Source: Asticcacaulis solisilvae (GTDB lineage Bacteria; Pseudomonadota; Alphaproteobacteria; Caulobacterales; Caulobacteraceae). From it: a stretch of DNA of 64,000 nucleotides. Both the position numbers and the translations under genes were made by a program. The stretch lies in contig NZ_JAGGMI010000010.1 in assembly GCF_017875235.1 (NCBI RefSeq), forward strand, positions 62,001 to 126,000. Direction: 5' to 3'. Each line of letters opens with the position of its first letter. The first letter of the stretch is position 1. Below are positions 8,159 through 16,453 of the stretch, piece by piece. A model generated the notes under the pieces. That model worked only from the letters and a program-made list of their open reading frames with translations. It did not search any database and was not told the origin of the DNA.

Positions 8159-8641
8159 ATGGTTCACGACGACGAAAGCCTGATGCAGGCCGCTTTGGAC
8201 GAGGCGCAATCCGCTGCCCGGTCCGGCGAAGTGCCGATTGGCGCTTTAATCTTCGATCCGTCAAGTAAAACCATTGTTTCAGTCGCAAGAAATTCGCCGA
8301 TTAGCCTTAATGACCCGTCGGCGCACGCCGAAATACTGGCCATGCGCGCGGCAGGCGCGGCCCTCGGCAACTATCGCCTCACCGATCTTTGGCTCTATGT
8401 CACACTGGAACCGTGCGCCATGTGCGCCGGCGCCATCAGCCACGCCCGCATCGGCCGTGTCATCTACGGCGCGCCCGATCCAAAAGGCGGCGCGATCGAC
8501 CATGGCCCGCGCTTCTTTGCGCAACCGACGTGCCACTGGCGGCCGGACGTGACCGCGGGCCTGCTTGCCGAACAGAGTGGGACTATGCTCAAAGAGTTCT
8601 TCCGGGCGAAACGCAAAGGGAATGCAGAGAGGAGCGCATGA
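8159..8641 (+). CDS. tadA: tRNA-specific adenosine deaminase TadA
   Basis: TadA converts A34 to inosine in tRNA-Arg(ACG), which is needed to read CGN codons. The 160-residue protein shows the cytidine-deaminase-fold zinc site: HAE at 56-58, with the proton-shuttling glutamate, and PCAMC at 85-89. The downstream segment contains GRVIYGAPDPKGGA, typical of TadA. The gene is divergent from rluB with a 78-base shared upstream region. It overlaps mscS by ATGA, so the two are translationally coupled. Confidence 0.95.
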   Translation: MVHDDESLMQAALDEAQSAARSGEVPIGALIFDPSSKTIVSVARNSPISLNDPSAHAEILAMRAAGAALGNYRLTDLWLYVTLEPCAMCAGAISHARIGRVIYGAPDPKGGAIDHGPRFFAQPTCHWRPDVTAGLLAEQSGTMLKEFFRAKRKGNAERSA

Positions 8642-9519
8642 TCCAGGCTGGCTTCAAACTCGACCTTGGTCCACTCAATGGCTTTGTCCACGAAGTCGCC
8701 ACCTATGCGGACGCCCTATGGCATCTGGTGACCAAGAAGCCGGAGATGCTGGCGAACGTCGGCTGGGCCGCGGCGCTTATGGCGGTCACCATGGTCCTGT
8801 CGAGCCTGATCGGCGACGCCGTCAAGCGCGTGTCGCGCCGGCTGGTCCATCGCGACGCCGACCGCACCCTGCCGGAATTCTTCTCCCAGGTCGTGCGCTG
8901 GCTGGTCCTCCTGATCGGCCTTGTCGCCGTGCTCAACCGTCTGGGTGTCCAGACCGCGTCATTGATCACGGTCCTGGGCGCGGCCTCCCTGGCCATCGGC
9001 CTGGCGCTGCAGGGCACGCTCAGCAATGTCGCCGCCGGCCTGATGCTGCTGTTCACCAAGCCCTATCGCATTGGCGATTCCGTCAAGATGGGCGAGGTAA
9101 CCGGCAAGGTTCATCGCCTGGGCCTGTTCTCGACCGAGATCGACAATGTCGACAATGTCCGTGTCTACGTGCCCAACACCAAGGTGTTCTCGAACGAGAT
9201 CACCAATCTGACCACCAACGGCGCTTCCCGGGTCGAACTGCGCGTCGAGGTTGGCTACGATACGGACCTCGACGCCGCCGTGGCGCTTCTGACCGAGGTG
9301 GCGAAGGCCCAGGCCGACCACCTTCCGGCGCACGAAGTATCGGTGCATCTGCACGAATTCGCTGCATCGGGCGTCATCGTGCGCATGTGGATATGGACAC
9401 TGCCGGCCAATGCACTAAAGGCCAAAACGCACTGGATCATTGCGGTCAAGAAGGCCCTGGACACTGCCGGGATCGAAATCCCCTATCCGCACCAGGTGGC
9501 GATCGAGCGCAGCGCTTGA
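8638..9519 (+). CDS. mscS: Small-conductance mechanosensitive channel (MscS family)
   Basis: This inner-membrane channel releases solutes during hypo-osmotic shock. The 293-residue protein has three N-terminal hydrophobic helices. The pore helix TM3 is followed by the family signature GLALQGTLSNVAAGLMLL, then the beta domain with PYRIGDSVKMGEVTGKV and VPNTKVFSNEITN. Length matches E. coli MscS (286). The ATG at 8638 overlaps the tadA stop; longer upstream readings in this frame run antisense-like through tadA and are rejected. Confidence 0.95.
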   Translation: MIQAGFKLDLGPLNGFVHEVATYADALWHLVTKKPEMLANVGWAAALMAVTMVLSSLIGDAVKRVSRRLVHRDADRTLPEFFSQVVRWLVLLIGLVAVLNRLGVQTASLITVLGAASLAIGLALQGTLSNVAAGLMLLFTKPYRIGDSVKMGEVTGKVHRLGLFSTEIDNVDNVRVYVPNTKVFSNEITNLTTNGASRVELRVEVGYDTDLDAAVALLTEVAKAQADHLPAHEVSVHLHEFAASGVIVRMWIWTLPANALKAKTHWIIAVKKALDTAGIEIPYPHQVAIERSA

Positions 9520-9534
9520 ATTTGGGTTATGAAG

Positions 9535-9566
9535 AACGCCGCGCCTCGTTACCGGGGCGCGGCGTT
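9535..9566. terminator. Hairpin between convergent mscS and barrel gene
   Basis: An 11-bp stem (AACGCCGCGCC / GGCGCGGCGTT) encloses a 10-base loop. It lies between two convergent genes and could serve both; the flanking T/A runs are short. Confidence 0.75.
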
Positions 9567-9587
9567 TCATGTACGCGGGCGTGAGGC

Positions 9588-10238
9588 TCAGAACTTATAG
9601 CCGACGCCGAAGGAGACGACCGGATAGGTCTTGAAGTCCTTCAGTTCATCTTCAAGGTCCCGGCGCTCGATTTCCAGCGCCTGCTGGTAGATCGGGTCGC
9701 TGGCCAGGGTGCCGTTCGAAGTCAGGGAAACCTGGGGCGATCCCTGGAAATAGGCGCCGGCTTCCAGGCTGAAACCGACTTTACCCGCAGCCCAGCGCCA
9801 GCCAAGGCCCAGATACGGCGCGGTGTCCTTGAAATCGGCTCTTGCGGTCAGGATGCCGATCTGCTCCGGCGTAAACGGAATGCCGCCAATGTCGGTTTGC
9901 TGCGCCGGATCGGCGGTCGCCTTGATCTCGTTATTGTTCTTGTAAATGCCGGCCGTAACGAAGAACGGGCTATTTTCGGTAAAGCGGAAGTCGACCAGAC
10001 CGCCGAACGAACCCAGTTCCAGTTCGCCATTGTACTGGATGTTGTCGGATTCGAAATCGTCGTCGTAATTGTAGTTGTTGACGACGGCGCGGCCGGAAAT
10101 GTGCGGCGTGAACTTGTGAGCATACTCCAGCCCGAGGCCGAGCGTGCTGGCACGCGCGCCGACATATTCCGGTTCGGCATGGGCGCTTAAGGGAAGAAGG
10201 ATGGCGAGGCTTGTGGCGGTAAGCAGAGCAATGCGCAT
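9588..10238 (-). CDS. Outer membrane beta-barrel protein
   Basis: The 216-residue protein begins with a signal peptide ending in SAHA. It continues with alternating hydrophobic/polar strands rich in Gly and aromatic residues (GLGLEYAHKF, GLVDFRF, APYLGLGWRW) and ends in VGYKF. A terminal phenylalanine is the signal recognised by BamA. The size suggests an eight-stranded barrel. I cannot assign a substrate. The ATG at 10238 starts directly at the signal peptide; an 18-codon upstream extension lacks support. It is monocistronic, convergent with mscS. Confidence 0.75.
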   Translation of the reverse strand: MRIALLTATSLAILLPLSAHAEPEYVGARASTLGLGLEYAHKFTPHISGRAVVNNYNYDDDFESDNIQYNGELELGSFGGLVDFRFTENSPFFVTAGIYKNNNEIKATADPAQQTDIGGIPFTPEQIGILTARADFKDTAPYLGLGWRWAAGKVGFSLEAGAYFQGSPQVSLTSNGTLASDPIYQQALEIERRDLEDELKDFKTYPVVSFGVGYKF

Positions 10239-10351
10239 GGGTCGGTCTCCAAGTTTGCAGGAGCCTATGCGTAATTGCGGGTAGTGAAACAAATGGAACC
10301 ACGGGTAGAAAAAGTCAGCCCGGCATAAAGATAAACAGTTAAACGCCGCGC

Positions 10352-10993
10352 TTAAAAAACAGAAGCAGCGGCGTCGCCACTCCGAAGTTTCATCTGGTTC
10401 TTGTGAACCGTCTCGACGATCCTGAAGAAGAGCGCCATGCTGATCAATATCAGGCTATAGCCGACGGCTTCCATCGCCAGGTCGAACATCACTCCGCTTT
10501 CGGCGGCGAACTTCGTCGTCCGCTCCGCGATCCGCGTCACAATGCCGCCGACAACGTGCGCCGCCCACCAGTAACCCAAAAGACGCGTCGTCTCGGCGTC
10601 TTCCGCGACATCCAGGCTGATGTTCCAGATCTTTTCCATATACTGGTAAGGTTTGAACAGCAGGGCTATGGGCACGAAATACCAGCCGACCGCCCACCCG
10701 GGCGACAGTTCGACGTTTGGCTGCAACGCCGCCGCATTGCGCGCCGCGCCGTAAATCCAGAAGAGACTGGTTATACCCGCCGCGATCCAGGCAATGATCA
10801 AATACAGGCTGACCAGCGCGGCGACGGTTCCCAGGACGCTCAGCTCTTCCGCGTCAAAATCCACCCGTTCGCCGGTGACCATTTGCATGACAAGACATAC
10901 GACATAGGCCAGCATTCCCGGCATGGCCAGACCGATCAAGACCTTAGTCGCCTTGGTCAGCCCCTTCAAAGGCTTGAAAACATGGTCGCTCAA
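10352..10993 (-). CDS. DUF4328 membrane protein
   Basis: This 213-residue protein has five or so hydrophobic segments. It carries the DUF4328 hallmark in its centre: LSPGWAVGWYFVPIALLFKP followed by a conserved YQYMEKIW. The family is of unknown function and resides in the membrane. The likely start is a TTG at 10993, because a very strong AAGGGGGG site lies just upstream and the nearby ATG (10983) is out of frame. It follows accA on the same strand with a 19-base gap, so the two may be cotranscribed. Confidence 0.75.
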   Translation of the reverse strand: MSDHVFKPLKGLTKATKVLIGLAMPGMLAYVVCLVMQMVTGERVDFDAEELSVLGTVAALVSLYLIIAWIAAGITSLFWIYGAARNAAALQPNVELSPGWAVGWYFVPIALLFKPYQYMEKIWNISLDVAEDAETTRLLGYWWAAHVVGGIVTRIAERTTKFAAESGVMFDLAMEAVGYSLILISMALFFRIVETVHKNQMKLRSGDAAASVF

Positions 10994-11012
10994 ATTCCCC
11001 CCTTAGCCGCCC

Positions 11013-11963
11013 TTATAACCCCTTGCGGCCGATATCGTAGAACCGTTCCGATCGCTGGGCGACCAGTTGCTCGGGCGTGAGGAAGCTGAGCGCTTTCAAC
11101 TCTTCCTCCAGCACGTCACCAAGCGTCTCGATCATCTTTTCGCGGTCGGAATGGGCGCCGCCGGCGGGTTCTTCGACCACGCGGTCGACAATGCCCATCT
11201 TGAGCAGGTCGGGCGCGGTGATCTTCATGCGATCGGCGGCATCCTTGGCCCGGCCGCCGTCCTTCCACAGGATCGAGGCGGCGCCTTCCGGCGAGATGAC
11301 GCTATAGATCGAATGCTCCAGGATCAGCACGCGGTTGGCGGCCGCCAGGGCGATGGCCCCGCCGGAGCCACCCTCGCCCGTCACCGTCGCGATAAACGGC
11401 GACTTGAGCATCAGGCCCTTTTCGGTCGAGCGTGCAATGGCTTCGGCCTGACCGCGCTCTTCGGCGCCGATGCCGGGATAGGCGCCGGCCGTGTCGACAA
11501 AGGTCAGGACCGGCAGGCCGAACTGCTCGGCCATCTCCATCAGGCGCACCGCCTTGCGGTAACCTTCCGGGCGGGCCATGCCGAAATTATGCTTCAGGCG
11601 GCTATTGGTGTCGTGGCCCTTTTCGTGACCCATGACCACCACCGACTGACCACGGAACCTGCCGAGACCGCCGACAATCGCCTGGTCGTCACCGAACTTG
11701 CGGTCACCGCGCAACTCGACAAAGTCTTCGATCAGACCGTTGATATAGTCGACCAGGTGCGGGCGTTCCGGATGGCGCGCCACCATGGTTTTCTGCCACG
11801 GCTCCAGCTTGGCATAGACATCCTTGCGCAGGCGCTGGCTCCGGTCGCGCAGCGCCTGGATTTCCTCATCGAGGTTGGTCCCGCTGGCCGAAAGCGTCGA
11901 CAATTCATCGATCTTGGCTTCCAGGTCGGCGATAGGACGCTCGAATTCGAGATAGTGACGCAT
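11013..11963 (-). CDS. accA: Acetyl-CoA carboxylase carboxyltransferase subunit alpha
   Basis: AccA, with AccD, transfers the carboxyl group from carboxybiotin to acetyl-CoA to make malonyl-CoA for fatty acid synthesis. The 316-residue protein starts MRHYLEFERPIADLE. It has the family blocks VARHPERPHLVDYI, DTAGAYPGIGAEERGQAEAI and TGEGGSGGAIALA, then SVISPEGAASILW. Length is as in E. coli (319). It lies between xerD and the DUF4328 gene on the minus strand. Confidence 0.97.
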   Translation of the reverse strand: MRHYLEFERPIADLEAKIDELSTLSASGTNLDEEIQALRDRSQRLRKDVYAKLEPWQKTMVARHPERPHLVDYINGLIEDFVELRGDRKFGDDQAIVGGLGRFRGQSVVVMGHEKGHDTNSRLKHNFGMARPEGYRKAVRLMEMAEQFGLPVLTFVDTAGAYPGIGAEERGQAEAIARSTEKGLMLKSPFIATVTGEGGSGGAIALAAANRVLILEHSIYSVISPEGAASILWKDGGRAKDAADRMKITAPDLLKMGIVDRVVEEPAGGAHSDREKMIETLGDVLEEELKALSFLTPEQLVAQRSERFYDIGRKGL

Positions 11964-12072
11964 CTAAATGGGCTCTCGGCTGCCGGAAAGTTCGCAAAAC
12001 TAAGGGAAATGGCGTGTAACAGCAAGCGCGTGAGAAGGCAAAGCGGTTTTTGGGCGGTTTTTCGCGTCTAGG

Positions 12073-12990
12073 TTAACGCGCCTTTGCAAGGGGATGATGC
12101 GTTTCCACGACTTCGCGCAGGCGTTCGCTGGCTACGTGGGTATAGATCTGAGTCGTCGAAATGTCGGCGTGACCTAGCAGGGTCTGAACGACGCGCAGGT
12201 CCGCCCCGCCTTCCAGCAGGTGGGTCGCGAAGGCATGGCGTAGGACGTGCGGCGATACGCGCGCCGGATCGATTCCCGCATTCATCGCCGCTTCGTCGAG
12301 CAGTTGCCCGACCCGGCGGCGCGTCAGGTGACCGTCGGCGCCCCGCGAGGCGAACAGGAAGGGATTGGCTTGGTCCTTCGATTGCAAAAACGCGCCGCGA
12401 ATGTCGAGATAGGCCTTGATCGCTTCGCGCGCCGACGGGTTGAGCGGCACCAGCCGCTCAACGCCGCCCTTGCCCTTGATGATCAGGAAGGCCGGATCCC
12501 GCGCCACAGCATCGAGTTTGAGCGAGACCAGTTCCGAAATCCGCATGCCCGACGCGTAGGCCATTTCGATCAGGCAGCGCAGACGTATCGCCTGGGTGAT
12601 GTCCTTGACGCCGGCGGCCTCGATCAGCGCCTCGATCTCTTCGCGGCTGATGATCTTGGGCAGTTTCAAGCCCTTGCGCGCCGCGGCGATCTTGCGGCTT
12701 GGATCAGCAGTACAGAGATTTTCCGATACACAGAAACGATAGAACTGGCGCACGGCCGAGCGCTTGCGCTGCATGGAACTCGACGCCAGGCCGCGCTCAT
12801 CCAGTGTGGCGAAATAGCGCGCGATATCGGCCTCGCTTAAAGCCAGCAGGCCAGCAGGCGCAACGTTCAGTGTCTCGGCGAGATCGCCTAGGTCGCGGCC
12901 ATAGGCGTCCAGCGTCGGCCGGGCGGCATTGCGCTCGACCGCCATCATCTGCAGGAACTGGTTCACCGGATCGAAGGCGGGGCGCGACAT
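12073..12990 (-). CDS. xerD: Tyrosine recombinase XerD
   Basis: XerD resolves chromosome dimers at dif together with XerC. The 305-residue protein has an N-terminal SAM-like DNA-binding domain and a catalytic domain with the residues R150, K174, H248, R251, H274 and Y283 (HVLRHAFATHLL, LLGHADISTTQIYTH). XerD is preferred over XerC because of the ERNAARPTLDAYGRDL N-terminus and its position next to accA and divergent from aroK, which I recall in other alphaproteobacteria. The ATG at 12990 is used; an upstream TTG would add four residues. Confidence 0.9.
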   Translation of the reverse strand: MSRPAFDPVNQFLQMMAVERNAARPTLDAYGRDLGDLAETLNVAPAGLLALSEADIARYFATLDERGLASSSMQRKRSAVRQFYRFCVSENLCTADPSRKIAAARKGLKLPKIISREEIEALIEAAGVKDITQAIRLRCLIEMAYASGMRISELVSLKLDAVARDPAFLIIKGKGGVERLVPLNPSAREAIKAYLDIRGAFLQSKDQANPFLFASRGADGHLTRRRVGQLLDEAAMNAGIDPARVSPHVLRHAFATHLLEGGADLRVVQTLLGHADISTTQIYTHVASERLREVVETHHPLAKAR

Positions 12991-13101
12991 AACGGGTCTC
13001 AAAAGGAAATTCGTCCGAACTCTGGCAAAGCCCCCCTAATATCGTGTAAAAGCCGCCGTTATGACTGTTCATCCTTTTGGCCAGGACATGGCAACCCAGC
13101 C

Positions 13102-13680
13102 ATGACCGTGCCCGCAAACCCTGCCGAGGCTGCTCCGCGCCCGCAATTCACCCTGCCCCGCACCGTGGCGCTCGTCGGATTGATGGGCGTCGGCAAGACG
13201 ACCATCGGCCGCCGCCTGGCCGATCATTTTGGTTTGCCCTTCGTCGATGCCGACGAGGAGATCGAGAAAGCCGCGGGCCAGAGCATCGCCGACATCTTCG
13301 CCCACTACGGCGAGGCCGGTTTCCGTGACGGCGAACAGAAGGTCATCGCCCGGCTGCTTGACGCGCCGGTCCAGATTCTGGCAACGGGCGGCGGCGCCCT
13401 GACCAATGCCCTGACGCGCGAGCGTCTGAAAGAAAAAGCTATCACCGTCTGGTTGAAAACCGACCTGCGCGTCCTGGCGCGGCGCGTCGCCAACAAACCG
13501 CATCGGCCGCTGCTGAAGAACCGGGATCCGATGGATGTCCTGAAGGACCACGTCGAGAAGCGCTATCCCCTCTACGAAATGGCCGACGTCGTCGTCGACA
13601 CCGGCGACAATTCCCACGGCCGGGCCACCGAGATGGTCCTCGACGCGCTGTTCGCGCACGTCAATGGAGACAAGAGATGA
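13102..13680 (+). CDS. aroK: Shikimate kinase
   Basis: AroK phosphorylates shikimate at O3 in chorismate synthesis. The 192-residue protein has Walker A GLMGVGKT (26-33), a shikimate-binding DADEEIE, GGGALT, and the lid segment RPLLKNRDP. About 20 residues precede the kinase fold, a common alphaproteobacterial extension. Its TGA overlaps the aroB ATG (ATGA), so the two shikimate-pathway genes are coupled. Confidence 0.96.
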   Translation: MTVPANPAEAAPRPQFTLPRTVALVGLMGVGKTTIGRRLADHFGLPFVDADEEIEKAAGQSIADIFAHYGEAGFRDGEQKVIARLLDAPVQILATGGGALTNALTRERLKEKAITVWLKTDLRVLARRVANKPHRPLLKNRDPMDVLKDHVEKRYPLYEMADVVVDTGDNSHGRATEMVLDALFAHVNGDKR

Positions 13681-14816
13681 CGGAGATACGGCGCATCGCG
13701 GTCGATGGCCAGGGCTTCAAGCCGTACGAAGTCATTGTCGGCCAGGGCCTTTTGAACGAAGCCGAAAAGTGGATCGGCCCGTTCCTGACCAACAAACGCG
13801 CCGTGCTGGTGACCGACAGTCATGTCGATCCGCTGCACGCCGACGCGCTGCTTAAGCAATTCGAAGCCGCCGGCCACGCGACGCACAAGATCGTCATCCC
13901 GGCCGGCGAACAGTCGAAATCGTTCGACGGACTGAAATACCTCCTCGAGCAGATGCTGGAGATCGGCCTCGACCGCAAGGACGTGGTCCTGGCCCTCGGC
14001 GGCGGCGTGATCGGCGACCTGGCGGGCTTCGCCAGCGCGGTCTATATGCGCGGCATCGACTTCATCCAACTGCCGACGACCGTCCTGGCGCAGGTCGATT
14101 CCTCGGTTGGCGGCAAGACCGCCATCGACCACGAAAAGGGCAAGAACCTGATCGGCGCCTTCTGGCAGCCGCGCCTGGTCCTGTGCGATCTCGATATCCT
14201 CAAGACCCTGCCCGAACGCGAAATCCGCTGCGGCTATGCCGAAATCATCAAGTACGGCCTGCTAGGCGACCCCGCCTTCTTCGACTGGCTTGAAGCTAAC
14301 GGCCAGGACGTCATTTCACTCCAACCGGAAGCATTGCTGAAAGCAATTTCCAGAAGTGTGGAAATGAAAGCCGAGATCGTCGCGGCCGACGAACGCGAAG
14401 GCGGCAAGCGCGCCCTGCTCAATCTCGGCCATACATTCGGCCATGCGCTCGAGGCCGAGGTCGGCTTCGGTGACCAGCTGCTGCACGGCGAAGCCGTCGC
14501 CGTCGGCATGGCCCAGGCCTTCCGCTACAGCGAGATGATCGGCGAATGTTCGGACGCCGACCGCGAACGCGCCGTCGCGGCCATCGCGCATGTCGGCCTG
14601 CCGACCAGCATGGCAGAGGTCCGCAATGAACCGTTCGAGGCCAGCCAGCTGATCAAGCACATGGGCACCGACAAGAAGGCCGAAGGCGGCAACCTGACCT
14701 TCGTCCTGGTCAAGGGCATCGGCGAAGCCTATGTCGCCAAGAAGGTCCCGCGCGACTCGATCTGCAACTTCCTGATTCTCGACGGCGCCGAGATGACCGA
14801 GGACCAGCCATGCTGA
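13677..14816 (+). CDS. aroB: 3-dehydroquinate synthase
   Basis: AroB converts DAHP to 3-dehydroquinate using NAD and zinc, the second step of the shikimate pathway. The 379-residue protein shows [19 protein letters not shown], the [13 protein letters not shown] block, [10 protein letters not shown] and the zinc-ligand segments [11 protein letters not shown] and HGEAVAVGM. Length fits the family. It sits between aroK (4-base overlap) and corC (7-base overlap), making a tight three-gene unit. Confidence 0.97.
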   Translation: MTEIRRIAVDGQGFKPYEVIVGQGLLNEAEKWIGPFLTNKRAVLVTDSHVDPLHADALLKQFEAAGHATHKIVIPAGEQSKSFDGLKYLLEQMLEIGLDRKDVVLALGGGVIGDLAGFASAVYMRGIDFIQLPTTVLAQVDSSVGGKTAIDHEKGKNLIGAFWQPRLVLCDLDILKTLPEREIRCGYAEIIKYGLLGDPAFFDWLEANGQDVISLQPEALLKAISRSVEMKAEIVAADEREGGKRALLNLGHTFGHALEAEVGFGDQLLHGEAVAVGMAQAFRYSEMIGECSDADRERAVAAIAHVGLPTSMAEVRNEPFEASQLIKHMGTDKKAEGGNLTFVLVKGIGEAYVAKKVPRDSICNFLILDGAEMTEDQPC

Positions 14817-16093
14817 TCGCCACCCTGCTCGTCCTGGCGCCTTCGCTGATCGGACTGCTCTTCGTCTCGGCCCTGTTCTCGGCCGGCGAAACCTCGCTGA
14901 CCGCCGCCTCACGCGGCCGCATGCACCAACTCGAGCGCGATGGCGACAAGGCCGCCAAGCGGGTGAACGTCCTGCTGTCCGACCAGGAAAAGATGATCGG
15001 CGCCATCCTGCTGGCCAACAATGTCCTGAATATCGGCGCGTCAGCCCTGACGACCAGCGTGCTGGGCAGCCTGTTCCCGGGCGCGCTTGGCGTGGCCGTG
15101 TCGACGGCCGTCATGACGCTGCTGATCCTCGTCTTCGGCGAAGTCCTGCCCAAGACCCTGGCCATCCTGAAGCCCGACGACGTGGCGCGCGGCATGTCGC
15201 GCCTGGTCATGTGGACCGTCTATGTCTTTGGCCCGGTCGTCCAGGCCGTTCAATGGTTCGTGCGCGGCACGCTGCGCCTTTTCGGCGTCAGGATGTCGAT
15301 GGAGGTCGACGTGCTGGCGGCGCACGAGGAGATACGCGGCGCCGTCGAATATCATCACGACGAAGGCGCGGTCGAAAGCCAGGACCGCAACATGTTCCGT
15401 GGCGTGCTCGACCTGCAGGAACTCGATGTCAGCCAGATCATGGTCCACCGCAAGCAGATCGACATGATCGACGCCGATCTTCCCGTTTCCGAAATTGTGG
15501 AAACGGCGCTGGGCTACAGCCATACCCGCATCCCGCTCTATCGCGGCAACGCCGAAAACATCATCGGTGTCCTGCATGCCCGTGACCTGATGGTCGCCAT
15601 GGCGCGCGTCGGCGGCGACGCCAACAGGCTCGACATCGCCGCCATCACGCGCGAGCCGTGGTTCATTCCGGATACGACCAACCTCAAGGACCAGCTCGCG
15701 GCCTTCCTGCGCCAGAAGATGCACTTCGCCCTGGTTGTCGATGAATACGGCGCGCTGCAAGGGCTGGTGACGCTCGAAGACATTCTCGAAGAAATCGTCG
15801 GCGAGATCGATGACGAACACGACGCGGTCTTCACCGCCATCCGCAAGCAGTCGGACGGCTCGATCCACGTCGATGGCGACATGCCGATCCGCGACCTCAA
15901 CCGCGCCATGGACTGGGACCTGCCCGACGACAACGCCGTGACGGTGGCGGGACTGGTTATCCACGAAGCCCGCACCATCCCCGAGCCCGGCCAGACATTC
16001 ATCTTCTACGACCGCAAGTTTCAGATCATGCGCAAGCTGCGCAACCAGATCACGGCGCTGAAGATCACGCCGGTCCCCCGATCGGACGATTAG
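14810..16093 (+). CDS. CorC/HlyC-type transporter-associated protein with CNNM and CBS domains
   Basis: The 427-residue protein has an N-terminal CNNM (DUF21) membrane domain of about 180 residues ([20 protein letters not shown]). A tandem CBS pair follows ([37 protein letters not shown]), then a C-terminal CorC_HlyC domain. The family is linked to magnesium and cobalt transport or efflux; the exact ion cannot be read from sequence. The order aroK-aroB-CNNM is common in alphaproteobacteria. Its TAG stop is formed by the first bases of the repeat element at 16092. Confidence 0.88.
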   Translation: MLIATLLVLAPSLIGLLFVSALFSAGETSLTAASRGRMHQLERDGDKAAKRVNVLLSDQEKMIGAILLANNVLNIGASALTTSVLGSLFPGALGVAVSTAVMTLLILVFGEVLPKTLAILKPDDVARGMSRLVMWTVYVFGPVVQAVQWFVRGTLRLFGVRMSMEVDVLAAHEEIRGAVEYHHDEGAVESQDRNMFRGVLDLQELDVSQIMVHRKQIDMIDADLPVSEIVETALGYSHTRIPLYRGNAENIIGVLHARDLMVAMARVGGDANRLDIAAITREPWFIPDTTNLKDQLAAFLRQKMHFALVVDEYGALQGLVTLEDILEEIVGEIDDEHDAVFTAIRKQSDGSIHVDGDMPIRDLNRAMDWDLPDDNAVTVAGLVIHEARTIPEPGQTFIFYDRKFQIMRKLRNQITALKITPVPRSDD

Positions 16094-16193
16094 AGCGATA
16101 TGCCCAAAAGTGTACAGCGGTTTTTGGCTAAATATCGCGATAAAACAAAAACCTAGAGCATGATGGCGGTTCGACTTAAACGCATCATGCTCT
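16092..16193. repeat. Two-hairpin dispersed repeat, copy 1
   Basis: Module A (16095-16138) is a hairpin with outer stem GCGATAT/ATATCGC and inner pair GCCCAAAA/TTTTTGGC around the word AGTGTACAGCGG. A spacer ACAAAAACC follows. Module B (16155-16193) is a hairpin with arms AGAGCATGATG / CATCATGCTCT. The first bases supply the corC stop codon. Related copies lie at 24735, 39146 and 47936; partial ones at 5024, 34135, 35213, 36205 and 47888. Confidence 0.85.
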
Positions 16194-16226
16194 GGAGCGC
16201 AACACGTCCAAACCGAACGCTTGGTC

Positions 16227-16383
16227 CTAATACCGCCCCCTTCCGTCATTTGCTCCGCAAATGCCACCTTCCCCGTAAACGGGGAAGGAATTTACTGTCC
16301 ATACATCTTGCTTTTCCTTCCCCGTTTACGGGGAAGGTGGCATCAAGCCCGCGAGGGCGAAGATGACGGAAGGGGGATTACCA
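16227..16383. repeat. Composite inverted repeat, REP-like
   Basis: Arms of about 60 bp (16227-16288 and 16316-16383) face each other and begin near TAATACCGCCCCCTTCCGTC. Each holds an internal palindrome: CCTTCCCC plus GTAAAC plus GGGGAAGG at 16267-16288, and its counterpart in the second arm. The arms differ mainly in a small internal hairpin. A related single arm is at 24887. This, the copy-1 repeat and the terminator at 16401 fill the 360-base gap between convergent genes. Confidence 0.75.
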
Positions 16384-16400
16384 GCATCAGCCGATACAAG

Positions 16401-16432
16401 AAAAGCCCCGGCTCTTGTGAACCGGAGCTTTT
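16401..16432 (-). terminator. Terminator after the RND pump gene
   Basis: On the minus strand a GC-rich stem (AAAAGCTCCGG / CCGGGGCTTTT, with one bulge) is followed by T-rich sequence. It lies 21 bases past the pump gene stop. Confidence 0.75.
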
Positions 16433-16453
16433 CTGTTTCTTGAGGCAGGCGGA